From: Acidobacteriota bacterium
Lineage (GTDB): Bacteria > Acidobacteriota > UBA6911 > RPQK01 > JAJDTT01
Length of the DNA stretch: 54,922 bases
Direction of reading: 5' to 3'
Assembly (NCBI GenBank): GCA_028874215.1
Contig: JAPPLF010000086.1
Location: 1 to 54,922 of the forward strand
Shown: in pieces, positions 39,919 to 48,674 of the stretch
Numbering within the stretch: the stretch's first letter is position 1
Layout: each line of letters starts with the position of its first letter
The notes under the pieces: generated by a model
The model's input: the letters and a program-made list of their open reading frames with translations, nothing else
The model's database searches: none
Told to the model about the DNA's origin: nothing
Position numbers and translations under genes: made by a program

Positions 39919-42664
39919 CCGTCTCTGAGGCTGTCATCTTGGTGTACAGATCGAAGAGCTTCTCCAAACGCTCCGTGTCGTTCCGGAAACGCCGACCGAT
40001 GTAGATACGCTCCAACACTTCGTCGTTTCGGTCGTGAGCGGCGCGGAGATTCTCCGGCATCCGACCAGGAGCGTAGAGATCGGAGATCGTCTCGGGAAAG
40101 TACGCTTCCCGCGCCAGAAGAATGTTCTCAGCGCAAGCTGTCAGATCCGCCCGGTTCTTCGTGGTGAGAATCGGCACCGGGAAGGTGTTCCAGCCGAGCG
40201 TGTTGGAGTAACGGAAGTCGGTCTTCAGTTTCCCGCACACTGTGCCGATCCAGACTAGGTGCAGTCGAGACGCGATCAGAGCCAAATGCCAAAGAGGGGC
40301 ATCGTAGACGGCAGACGCGGAGTCGGCCACGATGGTACCCGGCGCCAGATATCCCACGGGGAGATGGCTCCGGTTCTCCGACGAGTGTCGTGGAACGATG
40401 ATGGAGGACTCCGATCCGGACTGGCGGACCTCTCCGAACCTGTGCGCCCGCTCCGCAGCCACACGCGTGGGCCTCTTCTTGCTCTCAAGCCGCATCTGAC
40501 GGACGGCCTCGATTCGATTTCGGATGGACGGAATCGCCCGCGCTTCCTCCAGAACGGTGTCCTCGATCCACAGGCAGTAACGCGATTCACCGCGTATGAA
40601 CTCTCTCGACCCATAGATACGTCGGACGAATCGGGCTTGTTGTTCCTTGGTGAGCCCGAGTTCCGTTACCTCGTCGCGGGTGAGGAAGAGGTGTCCACCA
40701 TCGACAGGTTTGTTCCCATAGCTCATCTTGGCCAAGCCGTTCAGAGATTTCCGAGCCGCCCTCACCACCACATTCGGACCGGCGACCAGGTAGGCATTGA
40801 TCGAGGCAGCCTCTCGCCGGACTGTCCCGCCGTCTCGGCCTGTAGAAAAGAGTCTCCGGTTCTGACCCGGATGGTTAGACAGCCCGACGATGGCCACGGT
40901 CACGCCCGCATTGTGTTTCGCCAAGTTGGCCCACTTGAAGCTGGTGTGGGCGAAGGCGATCTCCTGCCCGGCGGCGAAGATTGCCGGCCAGAGGATTGCT
41001 GCCTGCTGTCCCTGATTTAGCGAATTCGTCGTCACGAACGCCGATACGCCTGGCGTCGTCTGCATGTAGTCAGCCGCCTTGATGAACCAACCGGCAACGT
41101 AGTCGAGCGACTTCCATTGCTTCACCCGGTGCATGAAGACGTGCTTCAAGTCCCCCTTCTGGGCCGTGGACTGCCATGTGCTCCCCAAATAGGGCGGGTT
41201 CCCGCAGATGTATGTCTCCCCGCCTTCGTTCTCAAAGTCGAATTCGAATTGATCCAGCGGCGTGCGGAATAGATCGTCGGAGACGAGTTTGACCCCAGTT
41301 CCGGAGGGCGGGCAGACCCGCCTCCAGTCGACGCGCAGGGCGTTGGCACAGGTGATCCAGTTGTCCTTGTCGAGCGGCAGGACCTCGGCCACCGCCTCCC
41401 GTTGTCCGAGGTAGTTGACGTTGCACTGATACTCGGCGATGACAAGAGCGAGACGGGCGATCTCGGCAGGGAAGTCGGCTATCTCGATCCCGCGAAAGTT
41501 GCTGATCGGGATATTGGATTTGCGCTCACGCTCTCCTCGTCGGCGGTTGATCTCCGCCTCGATAGCCCGCATCTGCTTGTAGGCGATCACGAGGAAGTTT
41601 CCGGAACCACAGGCCGGGTCGAAAACCCGAATCCGCGCCATGCGGTTTCTGAGATTGAGGAGCTTGCGCCCGTTGTCCCCCGCCTCCTCCAGTCTGGCGC
41701 GTAGATCGTCGAGGAAGAGCGGATTTAGCACCTTCAAGATGTTCGGCACACTCGTGTAGTGCATGCCCAGGTTGCCGCGTTCTTCCTTGACGGCGACCGC
41801 TTGGACCATCGATCCGAAGATGTCCGGATTGATCTTCTTCCAGTCGAGACTCCCGATGTGAAGGAGATAGGAGCGTGCGATCCGGCTGAAGCGCGGAGCC
41901 TCCGCCGCGTCCGCGAAGAGCCCGCCGTTCACAAGGGGAAACACCGCTGCCCAGCGGGGGAGGCCGGACCCTGCCCGATCCTCAACGGGGGTATTCATCG
42001 CACGGAAAAGTTGATCGATCATCTCAGCGGTGTCGGATCCATCGGCCATGGTCATCTGGTCGATTGTGCGTGTAAACCTCGCTTGGCTGAGAAAGATGTC
42101 GGTGTCCTCGGCGAAGAAGCAGAAGATGAGCCGCGCCATGAAGTGATTCATTTCATGGCGGCGGTCCGGTGCCTCCCACTCGGGGTTCTCCTTCAGAAGC
42201 TCGACATAGAGTCGATTCAGCCGACCCGTCGCCCTGATGTCGAACGCGCTCTCTCGGATCTGCTTGACGGTCGTAATTCCCGCAAGCGGGAGGAAGAAGC
42301 CGAAGTGATCAGGCAAGTCCGAGTGATCGCAGACCAGGATGTCGCCGCTTCCCAGCTCCTCGGCGTGCACCTCTCGCACGTCGGTCGCCAACACGAATTT
42401 CGCCTTGGCTCGGGCGGTCTCCGGACTTGCCTTCAGGGCGGCCAGCACGGCCGCAGCATCGCCCTCGGAGGCGACTTGGATGTGGATGTTGTTGCGTTGG
42501 AGAACCCCGCCGATGTCGGACCGATTCGTCGTGCCGGCGCGGAGCCGCTTGATGGTCGTCTTCTTGTTTCCGAACGCCTCCAAGAAGGCGAAGGGAAACT
42601 CCTCTGGGTCGAAAGGCTTCTCCGCGAGGCGGGAGACTGCCTCTTCAATCTCTACGGCGTTCAT
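39911..42664 (-). CDS. MmeI-like adenine-specific DNA methyltransferase
   Basis: 917 residues. Motif I FDPACGSGNFLVIAY lies near 353-367 and motif IV CGNPPYLGS near 482-490, marking an N6-adenine methyltransferase. The N-terminal 165 residues and the helical spacer (RHEMNHFMARLIFCFFAED) match the MmeI-type architecture (MmeI_N, helical, methyltransferase, target recognition). In true MmeI the N-terminal domain holds the nuclease; here no clear D-(E/D)xK site was seen, which fits a separate nuclease. It is the first gene of the operon with the YafQ-like, helicase and GIY-YIG genes. Confidence 0.88.
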   Translation of the reverse strand: MNAVEIEEAVSRLAEKPFDPEEFPFAFLEAFGNKKTTIKRLRAGTTNRSDIGGVLQRNNIHIQVASEGDAAAVLAALKASPETARAKAKFVLATDVREVHAEELGSGDILVCDHSDLPDHFGFFLPLAGITTVKQIRESAFDIRATGRLNRLYVELLKENPEWEAPDRRHEMNHFMARLIFCFFAEDTDIFLSQARFTRTIDQMTMADGSDTAEMIDQLFRAMNTPVEDRAGSGLPRWAAVFPLVNGGLFADAAEAPRFSRIARSYLLHIGSLDWKKINPDIFGSMVQAVAVKEERGNLGMHYTSVPNILKVLNPLFLDDLRARLEEAGDNGRKLLNLRNRMARIRVFDPACGSGNFLVIAYKQMRAIEAEINRRRGERERKSNIPISNFRGIEIADFPAEIARLALVIAEYQCNVNYLGQREAVAEVLPLDKDNWITCANALRVDWRRVCPPSGTGVKLVSDDLFRTPLDQFEFDFENEGGETYICGNPPYLGSTWQSTAQKGDLKHVFMHRVKQWKSLDYVAGWFIKAADYMQTTPGVSAFVTTNSLNQGQQAAILWPAIFAAGQEIAFAHTSFKWANLAKHNAGVTVAIVGLSNHPGQNRRLFSTGRDGGTVRREAASINAYLVAGPNVVVRAARKSLNGLAKMSYGNKPVDGGHLFLTRDEVTELGLTKEQQARFVRRIYGSREFIRGESRYCLWIEDTVLEEARAIPSIRNRIEAVRQMRLESKKRPTRVAAERAHRFGEVRQSGSESSIIVPRHSSENRSHLPVGYLAPGTIVADSASAVYDAPLWHLALIASRLHLVWIGTVCGKLKTDFRYSNTLGWNTFPVPILTTKNRADLTACAENILLAREAYFPETISDLYAPGRMPENLRAAHDRNDEVLERIYIGRRFRNDTERLEKLFDLYTKMTASETVA

Positions 42665-43662
42665 CGGTCACTCTGGAGTCCGCTGGACATCTGCAACACT
42701 CATTACGAAAATCGCAAGATAACACTGGAGCAGGCAGTTTGGATCACCGCACCGACTCCGACCGCCCTACAAAGGGCGGTGCCCATCGCCTGGTCACGGT
42801 CTGGATCAGGGGTGGGAGCATTGCCGTGCTCAGCCGAGTGATGTGGGATGCTGCGAGGACTTGGGAGTGAGTCGCCGTCATCACGCTGACTGTTCGCGAT
42901 GGAGGTGTTGCTCGTGATTCTGCGCGTCGCGAGAGTGTGCTATCGATTGACAGCACCAAGTGCCGCGCGATCTCCGTTCGAAGCTGGTCCGGCTGTCTGG
43001 AGGGTTTCGGAACTTCCACCGCACTCCCCTTCGATGCACTGTTTTCCCGTTCACAATTGTATATCTGAAGTTATACGCGAACCACTGTGATGAACGATAA
43101 CCCAGACCTACTGTAGGTTCCCAAGACGGAGCGGCATTAACGATCAACTCAGCCGTAGTGATCTCCCGGCCACGAACCGGCCACCTGGAATTCCGACTGC
43201 ATTCGGCCATTTCATTGGGTGGTCAGTTTGCCTTCCCGCAGGGATCAATGAAGAAGTGAGCGACCCCCCCCGCGCATGCCGCGCCGGTGTCCAACGGAGT
43301 GGAACACTGGCAGCGCTTGCGTGACGTGCGAGGCACGAAAACAGGGGGGTCGCTCACTTCTCCTCCCCGGACTCCCCGTCCGGGCGCGCCTCCTCCGGGA
43401 GGACGGGGACAAACCGAAGGAGTTCAACAGGTTGGCAGAAAGGGGGCTTGTAACAATCGCCGCTCCGAGAGTGGAACACACCCCCCCATGTGCGTTTCAC
43501 ATCCCGGGACTTCGCCGGACAGGCCCGGCGGAGGTGGAACACGGCCCGGGAGCGGTCCGCCACATTGCCGTCAATGGGACTTTCCGTGCTCCTTGCAGCC
43601 CGTGGATCCACGACGTCCACAGGTTCCACCCGGGACCGGGCGCGCGCGGCCCCTCAGACGCT
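42665..43662. other. Gene-free stretch with two hairpins
   Basis: About 1 kb upstream of the methyltransferase gene and downstream of the ArdC-like gene, without a convincing gene. It holds a 7-bp perfect stem at 42761-42780 (ACCGCCC, loop TACAAA) and a 17-bp inverted repeat at 43253-43360. The promoter of the leftward restriction-like operon should lie near its left end. Confidence 0.5.
43253..43360. repeat. Long inverted repeat, MITE- or hairpin-like
   Basis: Arms GAAGTGAGCGACCCCCC at 43253-43269 and its exact reverse complement at 43344-43360 enclose 74 bases that are themselves partly self-complementary (GTGTCC...GGAACAC). It could fold into a hairpin of about 108 nt. No transposase is associated. 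Confidence 0.7.
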
Positions 43663-45618
43663 CTACAACCCTCCCCCCGGTTCCGCTGGAATCCGGACCG
43701 AGAGCCAGGTCCGGCCCCGGTCGATGCGGATGCGGTTTTTGGGGATGGGGGCGGTGGCTCGCTCCAGCAACGCCTGGCGGTGGTCCATGGCGTTCACAAA
43801 GCCGCCGTAGCGGGCGAGGTATTCCTGGTCGTTGGCGAGAGCGGCTTGCTCGATGCGGCGGATGATTTGCTCCTCCTCGGGGAACAGGGGCTGGAACTCG
43901 GCCTCGGGCCCCGGGCGGGACCAGCGCCGCAGGACCTTTTCGGCCCGCTCCCGCCGGAGGTCGTCGCGGGCCACCGCGACCACGTGCACCGGATGGTCTT
44001 GTGCGCGCAGCGCGGCCCAGAGCCGGGCGTGCTCCGCCCCCCACGAGAGCAGCTCCGAGTCGGTGTCCCGGCCGGGATCGACGTAGACGAAGGTCGCCCG
44101 GTCCTCCTTCAGGGCCAGGGGGAGCATGCGGGGGAAGTACCGGCTCCGTCCCTGGGCATGGCCGGCATAGTGGCGGCACGGGAACAGCCGCCTGGAAAGG
44201 CCTAGCGCCTCCAGCGCCGAAGCCTTCTCCCGCCCGGTGGGAAGCCACCGCCGCTGGGGGTGATCGAGGACGTAATCGAGCGAGAGCAGGCGGCGGAACC
44301 GGACCCAGGCGGAAGACCGGGGGTGGGGGACGCGCTCCAGTCCCAGCGCCCGGTACAGGGCCTTGGCGGCGATGCGGACGAGTCGCGTGGTGGTGGGCAG
44401 TCCGTCGAGGTCCTCCTCGACACCGTGGCGGCGTCTGAGGAGGAGGCGGACGAAGCGCAGGGCGCGGTTTCTCCGGCAGCGGAAATGGGCGCAGAACTGG
44501 GCGCGGGTGAACCAGCCGCCGTGGCGGCAGACCAGGGCGATCCATTCGGCCTCGGGTCCGTGCCAGCCGAAGCGCTCCAGCACGTCGGAGCCCGGCGCCG
44601 GACGGGGCGGTTCCAGAGCGGGGAGCGGAGGGGAGGCGAGCACCGGGGCAATCTGGCGGAGACGGATCCGTGGCGCCTCCCGGACGTCGGAACGGACCGA
44701 GGACGGCTCGGTGGTCCGCTCCTTGATCTCGCGGGCGCCGGAGAGCAGGGCCTCGCTCATGCGCCAGGCGTCGGCAGCGGCCCGGACCAGTTCCCGGGGA
44801 TCGGACTCCAGGAGTTGGATCCAGTGCTTGGTGTAGAACTCCCCATTGCGGGGCCGGTGGCCGAGGCCGATCCGGACGCCGGTCATCAGGGCCGCGATCT
44901 CGGCCCGGAGCTCTTCGCGGGCGGCAGCAGTCGAGCCGGTCCCGTCCCGAAGCGCGGCGGCGAGGACCGGTCGGTTCAACCGGTCCGGATGGCCGGTCCC
45001 GTGGCCGAGTTCGTGAAGAAGGGTCTGGTAATAGCGCTGGGAGCCGACGAACTGGGAGGGCGGCGGCAGGACGATCCGGTCCTCTCCCAGGTGGTAGTAG
45101 GCCCGGTCGCCGGGTTCGTGGCGGCGGCCGACGCCGCTGGCTTCGAACAGGCGCTCGACCCGTTCGTAGACCTCCCAGGAAGGCGGGGGCCGGTTGTCGC
45201 GCGGCGGGAGGAACAGGCCCCCGGTCTGCTCGACGTTGAAAAGAGCGGCCGAGCCCTCTTCGGAGCCGTCCTGGTCCGGGGGACTCTCCGACGGCTGGAA
45301 ATCAAGATCCCGGGCCGGGAGGGGGAGGACACCAGTCTGATCCTTGGAAATCCGGCCACCGGCGGCTTCGATCCGGTCCCGGGTGCCCCAGCGGGGGTCC
45401 GAATATCCCCGCTCGGCGGCCCGGCAGAGAAGGTGCAATCCCTGGACTCCGTCGTAGGGCTGGCGGGAAGGGAATCGCTCGGGCCAGATCCGGTCCTCGG
45501 AGGGCTGGTGTTGTTGCCAGGGGGACCGGCGGTTGCGGAGCTGCCCGAGGACCCGCCGGACGAAGGTCTCCAGGACCGGCCGGGGTTCGGGGGGTGGGAC
45601 TCGGCGGCGCCAGAGCAT
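43663..45618 (-). CDS. ArdC-type zincin fused to a long C-terminal region
   Basis: 651 residues from the ATG at 45618 (MLWRRRVPPPEP), which has an AGAGG ribosome site; an upstream ATG at 45681 is possible. Residues about 10-260 are of the ArdC antirestriction type: an N-terminal DNA-binding-like region, then the metallopeptidase motif HELGHGTGH at about 202-210 with a following glutamate-rich helix EELRAEIAALMTG. Residues about 350-400 (EAEWIALVCRHGGWFTRAQF) look like a winged helix, and the last 200 residues (FVYVDPGRD, HVVAVARDDLRRERAE) form another alpha/beta domain. ArdC proteins protect incoming DNA from restriction. The fusion with a long wHTH-containing region is unusual and could link replication or transfer control. 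Confidence 0.72.
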   Translation of the reverse strand: MLWRRRVPPPEPRPVLETFVRRVLGQLRNRRSPWQQHQPSEDRIWPERFPSRQPYDGVQGLHLLCRAAERGYSDPRWGTRDRIEAAGGRISKDQTGVLPLPARDLDFQPSESPPDQDGSEEGSAALFNVEQTGGLFLPPRDNRPPPSWEVYERVERLFEASGVGRRHEPGDRAYYHLGEDRIVLPPPSQFVGSQRYYQTLLHELGHGTGHPDRLNRPVLAAALRDGTGSTAAAREELRAEIAALMTGVRIGLGHRPRNGEFYTKHWIQLLESDPRELVRAAADAWRMSEALLSGAREIKERTTEPSSVRSDVREAPRIRLRQIAPVLASPPLPALEPPRPAPGSDVLERFGWHGPEAEWIALVCRHGGWFTRAQFCAHFRCRRNRALRFVRLLLRRRHGVEEDLDGLPTTTRLVRIAAKALYRALGLERVPHPRSSAWVRFRRLLSLDYVLDHPQRRWLPTGREKASALEALGLSRRLFPCRHYAGHAQGRSRYFPRMLPLALKEDRATFVYVDPGRDTDSELLSWGAEHARLWAALRAQDHPVHVVAVARDDLRRERAEKVLRRWSRPGPEAEFQPLFPEEEQIIRRIEQAALANDQEYLARYGGFVNAMDHRQALLERATAPIPKNRIRIDRGRTWLSVRIPAEPGGGL

Positions 45619-45804
45619 GAGGATCGCACCTCTTCCGGGAGTGCGGGTCCGGAACCAGGATCTCGTGGATTGAGAATACACTCCGGAGAAAACCCTTGCC
45701 GGGATCTTCCCTGGCGGCTGGAGACGGATTCGTCGGCCGTGGCTTCCGGGCGCGCTTCCTGGATATGATCGGTCCGCCGGTCCCCGTTGGAGGGGTGGAT
45801 AGAT

Positions 45805-45891
45805 GCCCGGGTGGCGAAACCGGCAGACGCGCGGGACTTAAAATCCTGTGGAGGTTCTCCCTCCATGTGGGTTCGACTCCCACCCCGGGCA
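45805..45891 (+). tRNA. tRNA-Leu (TAA)
   Basis: The 7-bp acceptor stem GCCCGGG/CCCGGGC, a D arm, an anticodon stem CGGGA/TCCTG with loop CTTAAAA giving anticodon TAA (45839-45841), a long variable arm (GTGGAGGTTCTCCCTCCAT) and a T arm with GGTTCGACTCC are visible. The long variable arm fits leucine. CCA is not encoded. It lies within the island between the ArdC-like gene and the integrase gene. Confidence 0.95.
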
Positions 45892-46035
45892 CTCTTTGAA
45901 AGCCGCTCGCCACAGACCGCACAGGAGATTGAACGCCGGTTCCCTTCCCTTGCAGGCGATCTCTGGATGTCTTGGGTTTTTTCGACGGGAAACCAGCCGG
46001 CACTAGAGACCACCGCTCAGGTGAATTTCTCAGTT

Positions 46036-47253
46036 TTAAACCAGTCGCTTTGGCTGCATCGGAACGACATCGGCCTTCAGTTGATCGAGGTAGTCGGCCC
46101 ACTCCTGCATCATCTGTCTCCGTTCCGGCAGATAGGCCGTGCGGTTGTAGGCTCGTCCGTTGGGATCCCGCACCGCGTGGGCCAACTGGTGCTCGATGAA
46201 GTCGGGACGAAAGCTCAGCACCTCATCCAGGATCGTTCTCGCCATCGCCCGAAACCCATGGCCCGTCATCTCCTCCTTGCCAATTCCCATCCGCCGCAGG
46301 GCGGCCAAAACGGCATTGTTGCTCATAGGCCGGCCACCGTTGGGAGTGCGGACACTGGGGAAAACATAGCGTCCCTGCCCGGTCAGGGGATGCAGTTCGC
46401 GCAGGATCTCGACCGCTTGACGGGAAAGCGGAACAACATGCGGGAGTTCGGTCTTGCTGACAGTGTAACGCCACTCGGCGGCCTCAAAGTCGATGTCCGA
46501 CCATTGGGCGTGACGCAACTCCCCAGGCCGCACGAAGACGAGAGGCGCAAAGCGCAGGGCGCAGCGCACGATCAGCGTTCCTTGGTAGCCGTCCAAGACC
46601 CGCAGCAAGGGTCCAACCTGCCGGGGTTCGGTCAGAGCGGCGAAGTGGGTTCTCTTGACCGGCGGCAATGCGCCTCGCAAATCACCCGCAGGGTCACGCT
46701 GGGCTCTTCCCGTGGCCACCGCATAGCGAAACACCTGTCCGCAGATCCGAAGGGTTCGGTGGGCACTCTCCAGAGCCCCCCGGTTTTCGATCCGGCGCAC
46801 CACCGCCAGCAATTCTGGGGCGGTGATGCCGGCAATCGGCTGGCCGCCCATCCATGGAAAGATGTCCCGCTCCAGTCGGCTGAGGACACGGTTGGCATGA
46901 CTCGTGGCCCAGTTTGGAGCATGTTTGGTGAACCACTCCAGAGCCACGGCTTCGAAACTGTTGGCGGACCGTTGCGCCTTCGCGGCCTTCTGTGCTTTGC
47001 GGTGCTCGCTGGGATCGATGTCTCGGGCCAACAACTGGCGGGCTTGATGGCGCCGAGTCCGAGCTTCTTTCAGCGACACGTCGGGATAGACCCCCAAGGA
47101 GATCCTCTTCTCCTTGCCGCCGAAGCGGTATTTCAGCCGCCACCATTTGCCGCCACGGGGAGTTAATTCCAAGTACAGACCGCCTCCGTCGAACATTTTT
47201 CGGGTCTTCGCGGAGGGTTTCGCATGACGAATGGCCGTGGCGGTGAGGGGCAT
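46036..47253 (-). CDS. Tyrosine recombinase (phage-type integrase)
   Basis: 405 residues. The N-terminal arm-binding (DUF4102-type) domain is at about 1-90 (LTATAIRHAKPSAKTRKMFDGGGLYLEL in parts), a core-binding domain at about 95-190, and the catalytic domain after 200 with R in FVRPGELR, K in TVSKTELPH, HGFR, H in QLAHAVRD and the nucleophile Y in NRTAYLP. It is a site-specific recombinase of P4-like and island elements. Its 5' end points to the 3' end of ssrA 166 bases away, the layout expected of an element inserted in tmRNA. The upstream region holds GCCCCC-rich direct units that could be arm sites. Confidence 0.92.
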   Translation of the reverse strand: MPLTATAIRHAKPSAKTRKMFDGGGLYLELTPRGGKWWRLKYRFGGKEKRISLGVYPDVSLKEARTRRHQARQLLARDIDPSEHRKAQKAAKAQRSANSFEAVALEWFTKHAPNWATSHANRVLSRLERDIFPWMGGQPIAGITAPELLAVVRRIENRGALESAHRTLRICGQVFRYAVATGRAQRDPAGDLRGALPPVKRTHFAALTEPRQVGPLLRVLDGYQGTLIVRCALRFAPLVFVRPGELRHAQWSDIDFEAAEWRYTVSKTELPHVVPLSRQAVEILRELHPLTGQGRYVFPSVRTPNGGRPMSNNAVLAALRRMGIGKEEMTGHGFRAMARTILDEVLSFRPDFIEHQLAHAVRDPNGRAYNRTAYLPERRQMMQEWADYLDQLKADVVPMQPKRLV

Positions 47254-47283
47254 CTGGGGGCAACTCCTTCAGAAGATTTCTGA

Positions 47284-47316
47284 TCTGCCCCCAATATTGC
47301 CCCTAGATGCCCCCGG
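47284..47316 (+). promoter_or_regulatory. Putative integrase arm-type sites, right end
   Basis: Three units TGCCCCC, TTGCCCC and ATGCCCCC spaced by about 10 bases lie between the integrase start and ssrA. Related units are at 31569-31591 at the other end. Confidence 0.45.
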
Positions 47317-47418
47317 CTGTCAAGGGAACTTACTGGATCGGTCTAGGCAGAAAAGTTCCCTAAATATCGGGTAAATAAGACTTAAATGGAATTATTTGGA
47401 CGGCATTGGATGTGGAAT

Positions 47419-47775
47419 TGGTGGAGGCGGTGGGAATCGAACCCACGTCCGGAAGCCTTCGGCGGCAGAGTCTACATGCTTATCCAGTTTCCCGATCCGA
47501 CCCAGTTGGCATGGAAACTGGAAAAGCCGCCAGCCGGATCGTCCCTCATTGAGGTCTCGGTTCCCCGCCGAGGGAGGGGCAAGGAACCGGCAAGCCCGCT
47601 GAAATGACGCCCCGAACCTCCCTGCGGGCCTGAAGGCCGGAACGACCGCGTCAATTACGCGGCGAGTGCGAACTCATCGTTGGCACTTGTTGTTTTTTGC
47701 CACGGTTTTACGAGGTGGTGGCACCTCGACATGCATCCACGACCTCAACTACTCCCGTCGAATCCAGTCGCCCCC
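47419..47775 (-). ncRNA. ssrA: tmRNA (transfer-messenger RNA)
   Basis: On the minus strand it begins GGGGGCGACTGGATTCGACG and ends in a T arm GTGGGTTCGATTCCCACC, CGCCTCCA and an encoded CCA. A tag reading frame ends ANDEFALAA with a TAA stop, as usual for tmRNA proteolysis tags. The exact resume codon was not settled. Its 3' end is identical to the left attachment repeat of the island. Confidence 0.95.
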
Positions 47776-47865
47776 CTTTCCTTGTCCGTAGTGTACTAGA
47801 CGGCATCTTGGTCTGTCCGGTTGCAAAAAAAAGAGTGGCGTCCTCCAGGCTGCTATCATCTTCCC

Positions 47866-48477
47866 GTGCTCAAGATCGGACTCACGGGCGGGATCGCCTG
47901 CGGCAAGAGCTTTGCCCTGAACGAGTTCCGCCGGTTGGGAGTCCGCTGCATCGATGCCGACGACGTGGCCCACCAGGTCATCCTTCCCGGCGAGCCGGCC
48001 TACCGGAACATCGTGGAACACTTCGGGACCGGGATCCTGGGAGACGACTCCGCCATCGATCGCACGAAGCTGGGCGCCGCCGTCTTCGGGGACGAACAGC
48101 AGCGGCAGCGGTTGAACGGTATCGTGCACCCGCGAATACACCAGGAACTCGACCGCCGGTTGGCCCGGTTGCAACGGGAGGCTGCATCGGAGCCGGTCCT
48201 CGCCATGGTGGACGCCGCGCTCATGGTGGAGACGGGCTCCTATCGGAAATACGACTGCGTCGTGGTGGTCTCCTGCCGTCCCGAGCAGCAGTTGGAGCGC
48301 CTCCTGGGCCGGGGAGGACTGACGAGAGAAGAAGCCCAGGCGAGAATCGACTCCCAGATGCCCGTCGGGGAGAAGGTCCGGTTCGCCGATTTCGTCATCG
48401 ACAGCAGCAGGGATCGGGCGCGGACCCGGAAACGGGTCCGGGAGGTGCACCGGAAGCTGTTGCAACTTGCCGAATGA
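47866..48477 (+). CDS. coaE: Dephospho-CoA kinase
   Basis: 203 residues from a GTG at 47866, the usual length; the longer upstream frame lacks similarity. The P-loop LTGGIACGKS, the CoA-site D in IDADDVAHQV, and LIDSQMPVGEKVRFADFVID-like features in ARIDSQMP and FADFVIDSS are all present. It catalyses the last step of coenzyme A synthesis in the cytoplasm. It is a housekeeping gene and, with ssrA, marks the chromosome to the right of the island. Confidence 0.93.
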   Translation: MLKIGLTGGIACGKSFALNEFRRLGVRCIDADDVAHQVILPGEPAYRNIVEHFGTGILGDDSAIDRTKLGAAVFGDEQQRQRLNGIVHPRIHQELDRRLARLQREAASEPVLAMVDAALMVETGSYRKYDCVVVVSCRPEQQLERLLGRGGLTREEAQARIDSQMPVGEKVRFADFVIDSSRDRARTRKRVREVHRKLLQLAE

Positions 48478-48674
48478 GGGCAACCACATTGGCACAACTT
48501 GTAAACTATGTCCTGGCACTTTACACCTCAGGCCGCGAATCCGATCCGGCAGAGCGACCAATGGTCTTTCGGCTACGCTGTCTGCTATACAGATACCCAT
48601 AAAGCGGGATAGCCTTCTACTCGTCTTTTCCTACTTCTGATGCTTTTCCAAGGAAGGAGAACGGAGGTTCGGCA

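Larger units (their letters stand above)
31492..47433. mobile_element. Integrated defence island at ssrA
   Basis: A segment of about 15.9 kb bounded by direct repeats of TGGTGGAGGCGGTGG. The right copy is the 3' end of ssrA. The integrase gene lies immediately inside the ssrA edge and points away from it, as usual for elements using tmRNA as target. GCCCCC-rich clusters occur next to both edges. Inside are DarG/DarT, a methyltransferase-helicase-GIY-YIG operon, an ArdC-like gene, a transposase remnant and a tRNA-Leu gene. The R repeat, frequent to the left, is absent. No conjugation genes are present, so it would depend on a helper or phage-like transfer. Element borders are inferred from the repeat. 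Confidence 0.75.

Noticed and set aside
42881-43210. Leftward 109-codon frame in the gene-free 1-kb stretch
   Set aside because: No recognisable family, unusual composition and no ribosome site.
44260-45768. Long rightward open frame of 502 codons
   Set aside because: Antisense of the ArdC-like gene, which has a zinc motif and ribosome site; the antisense product is low complexity.
45805-45891. tRNA-Leu 3' end as the integration site of the element
   Set aside because: No second copy of its 3' end was found in the window, whereas the ssrA 3' end has a direct repeat at 31492.
45787-47166. Rightward open frame of 459 codons over the tRNA and integrase
   Set aside because: It reads through the tRNA gene and antisense to the integrase catalytic domain.
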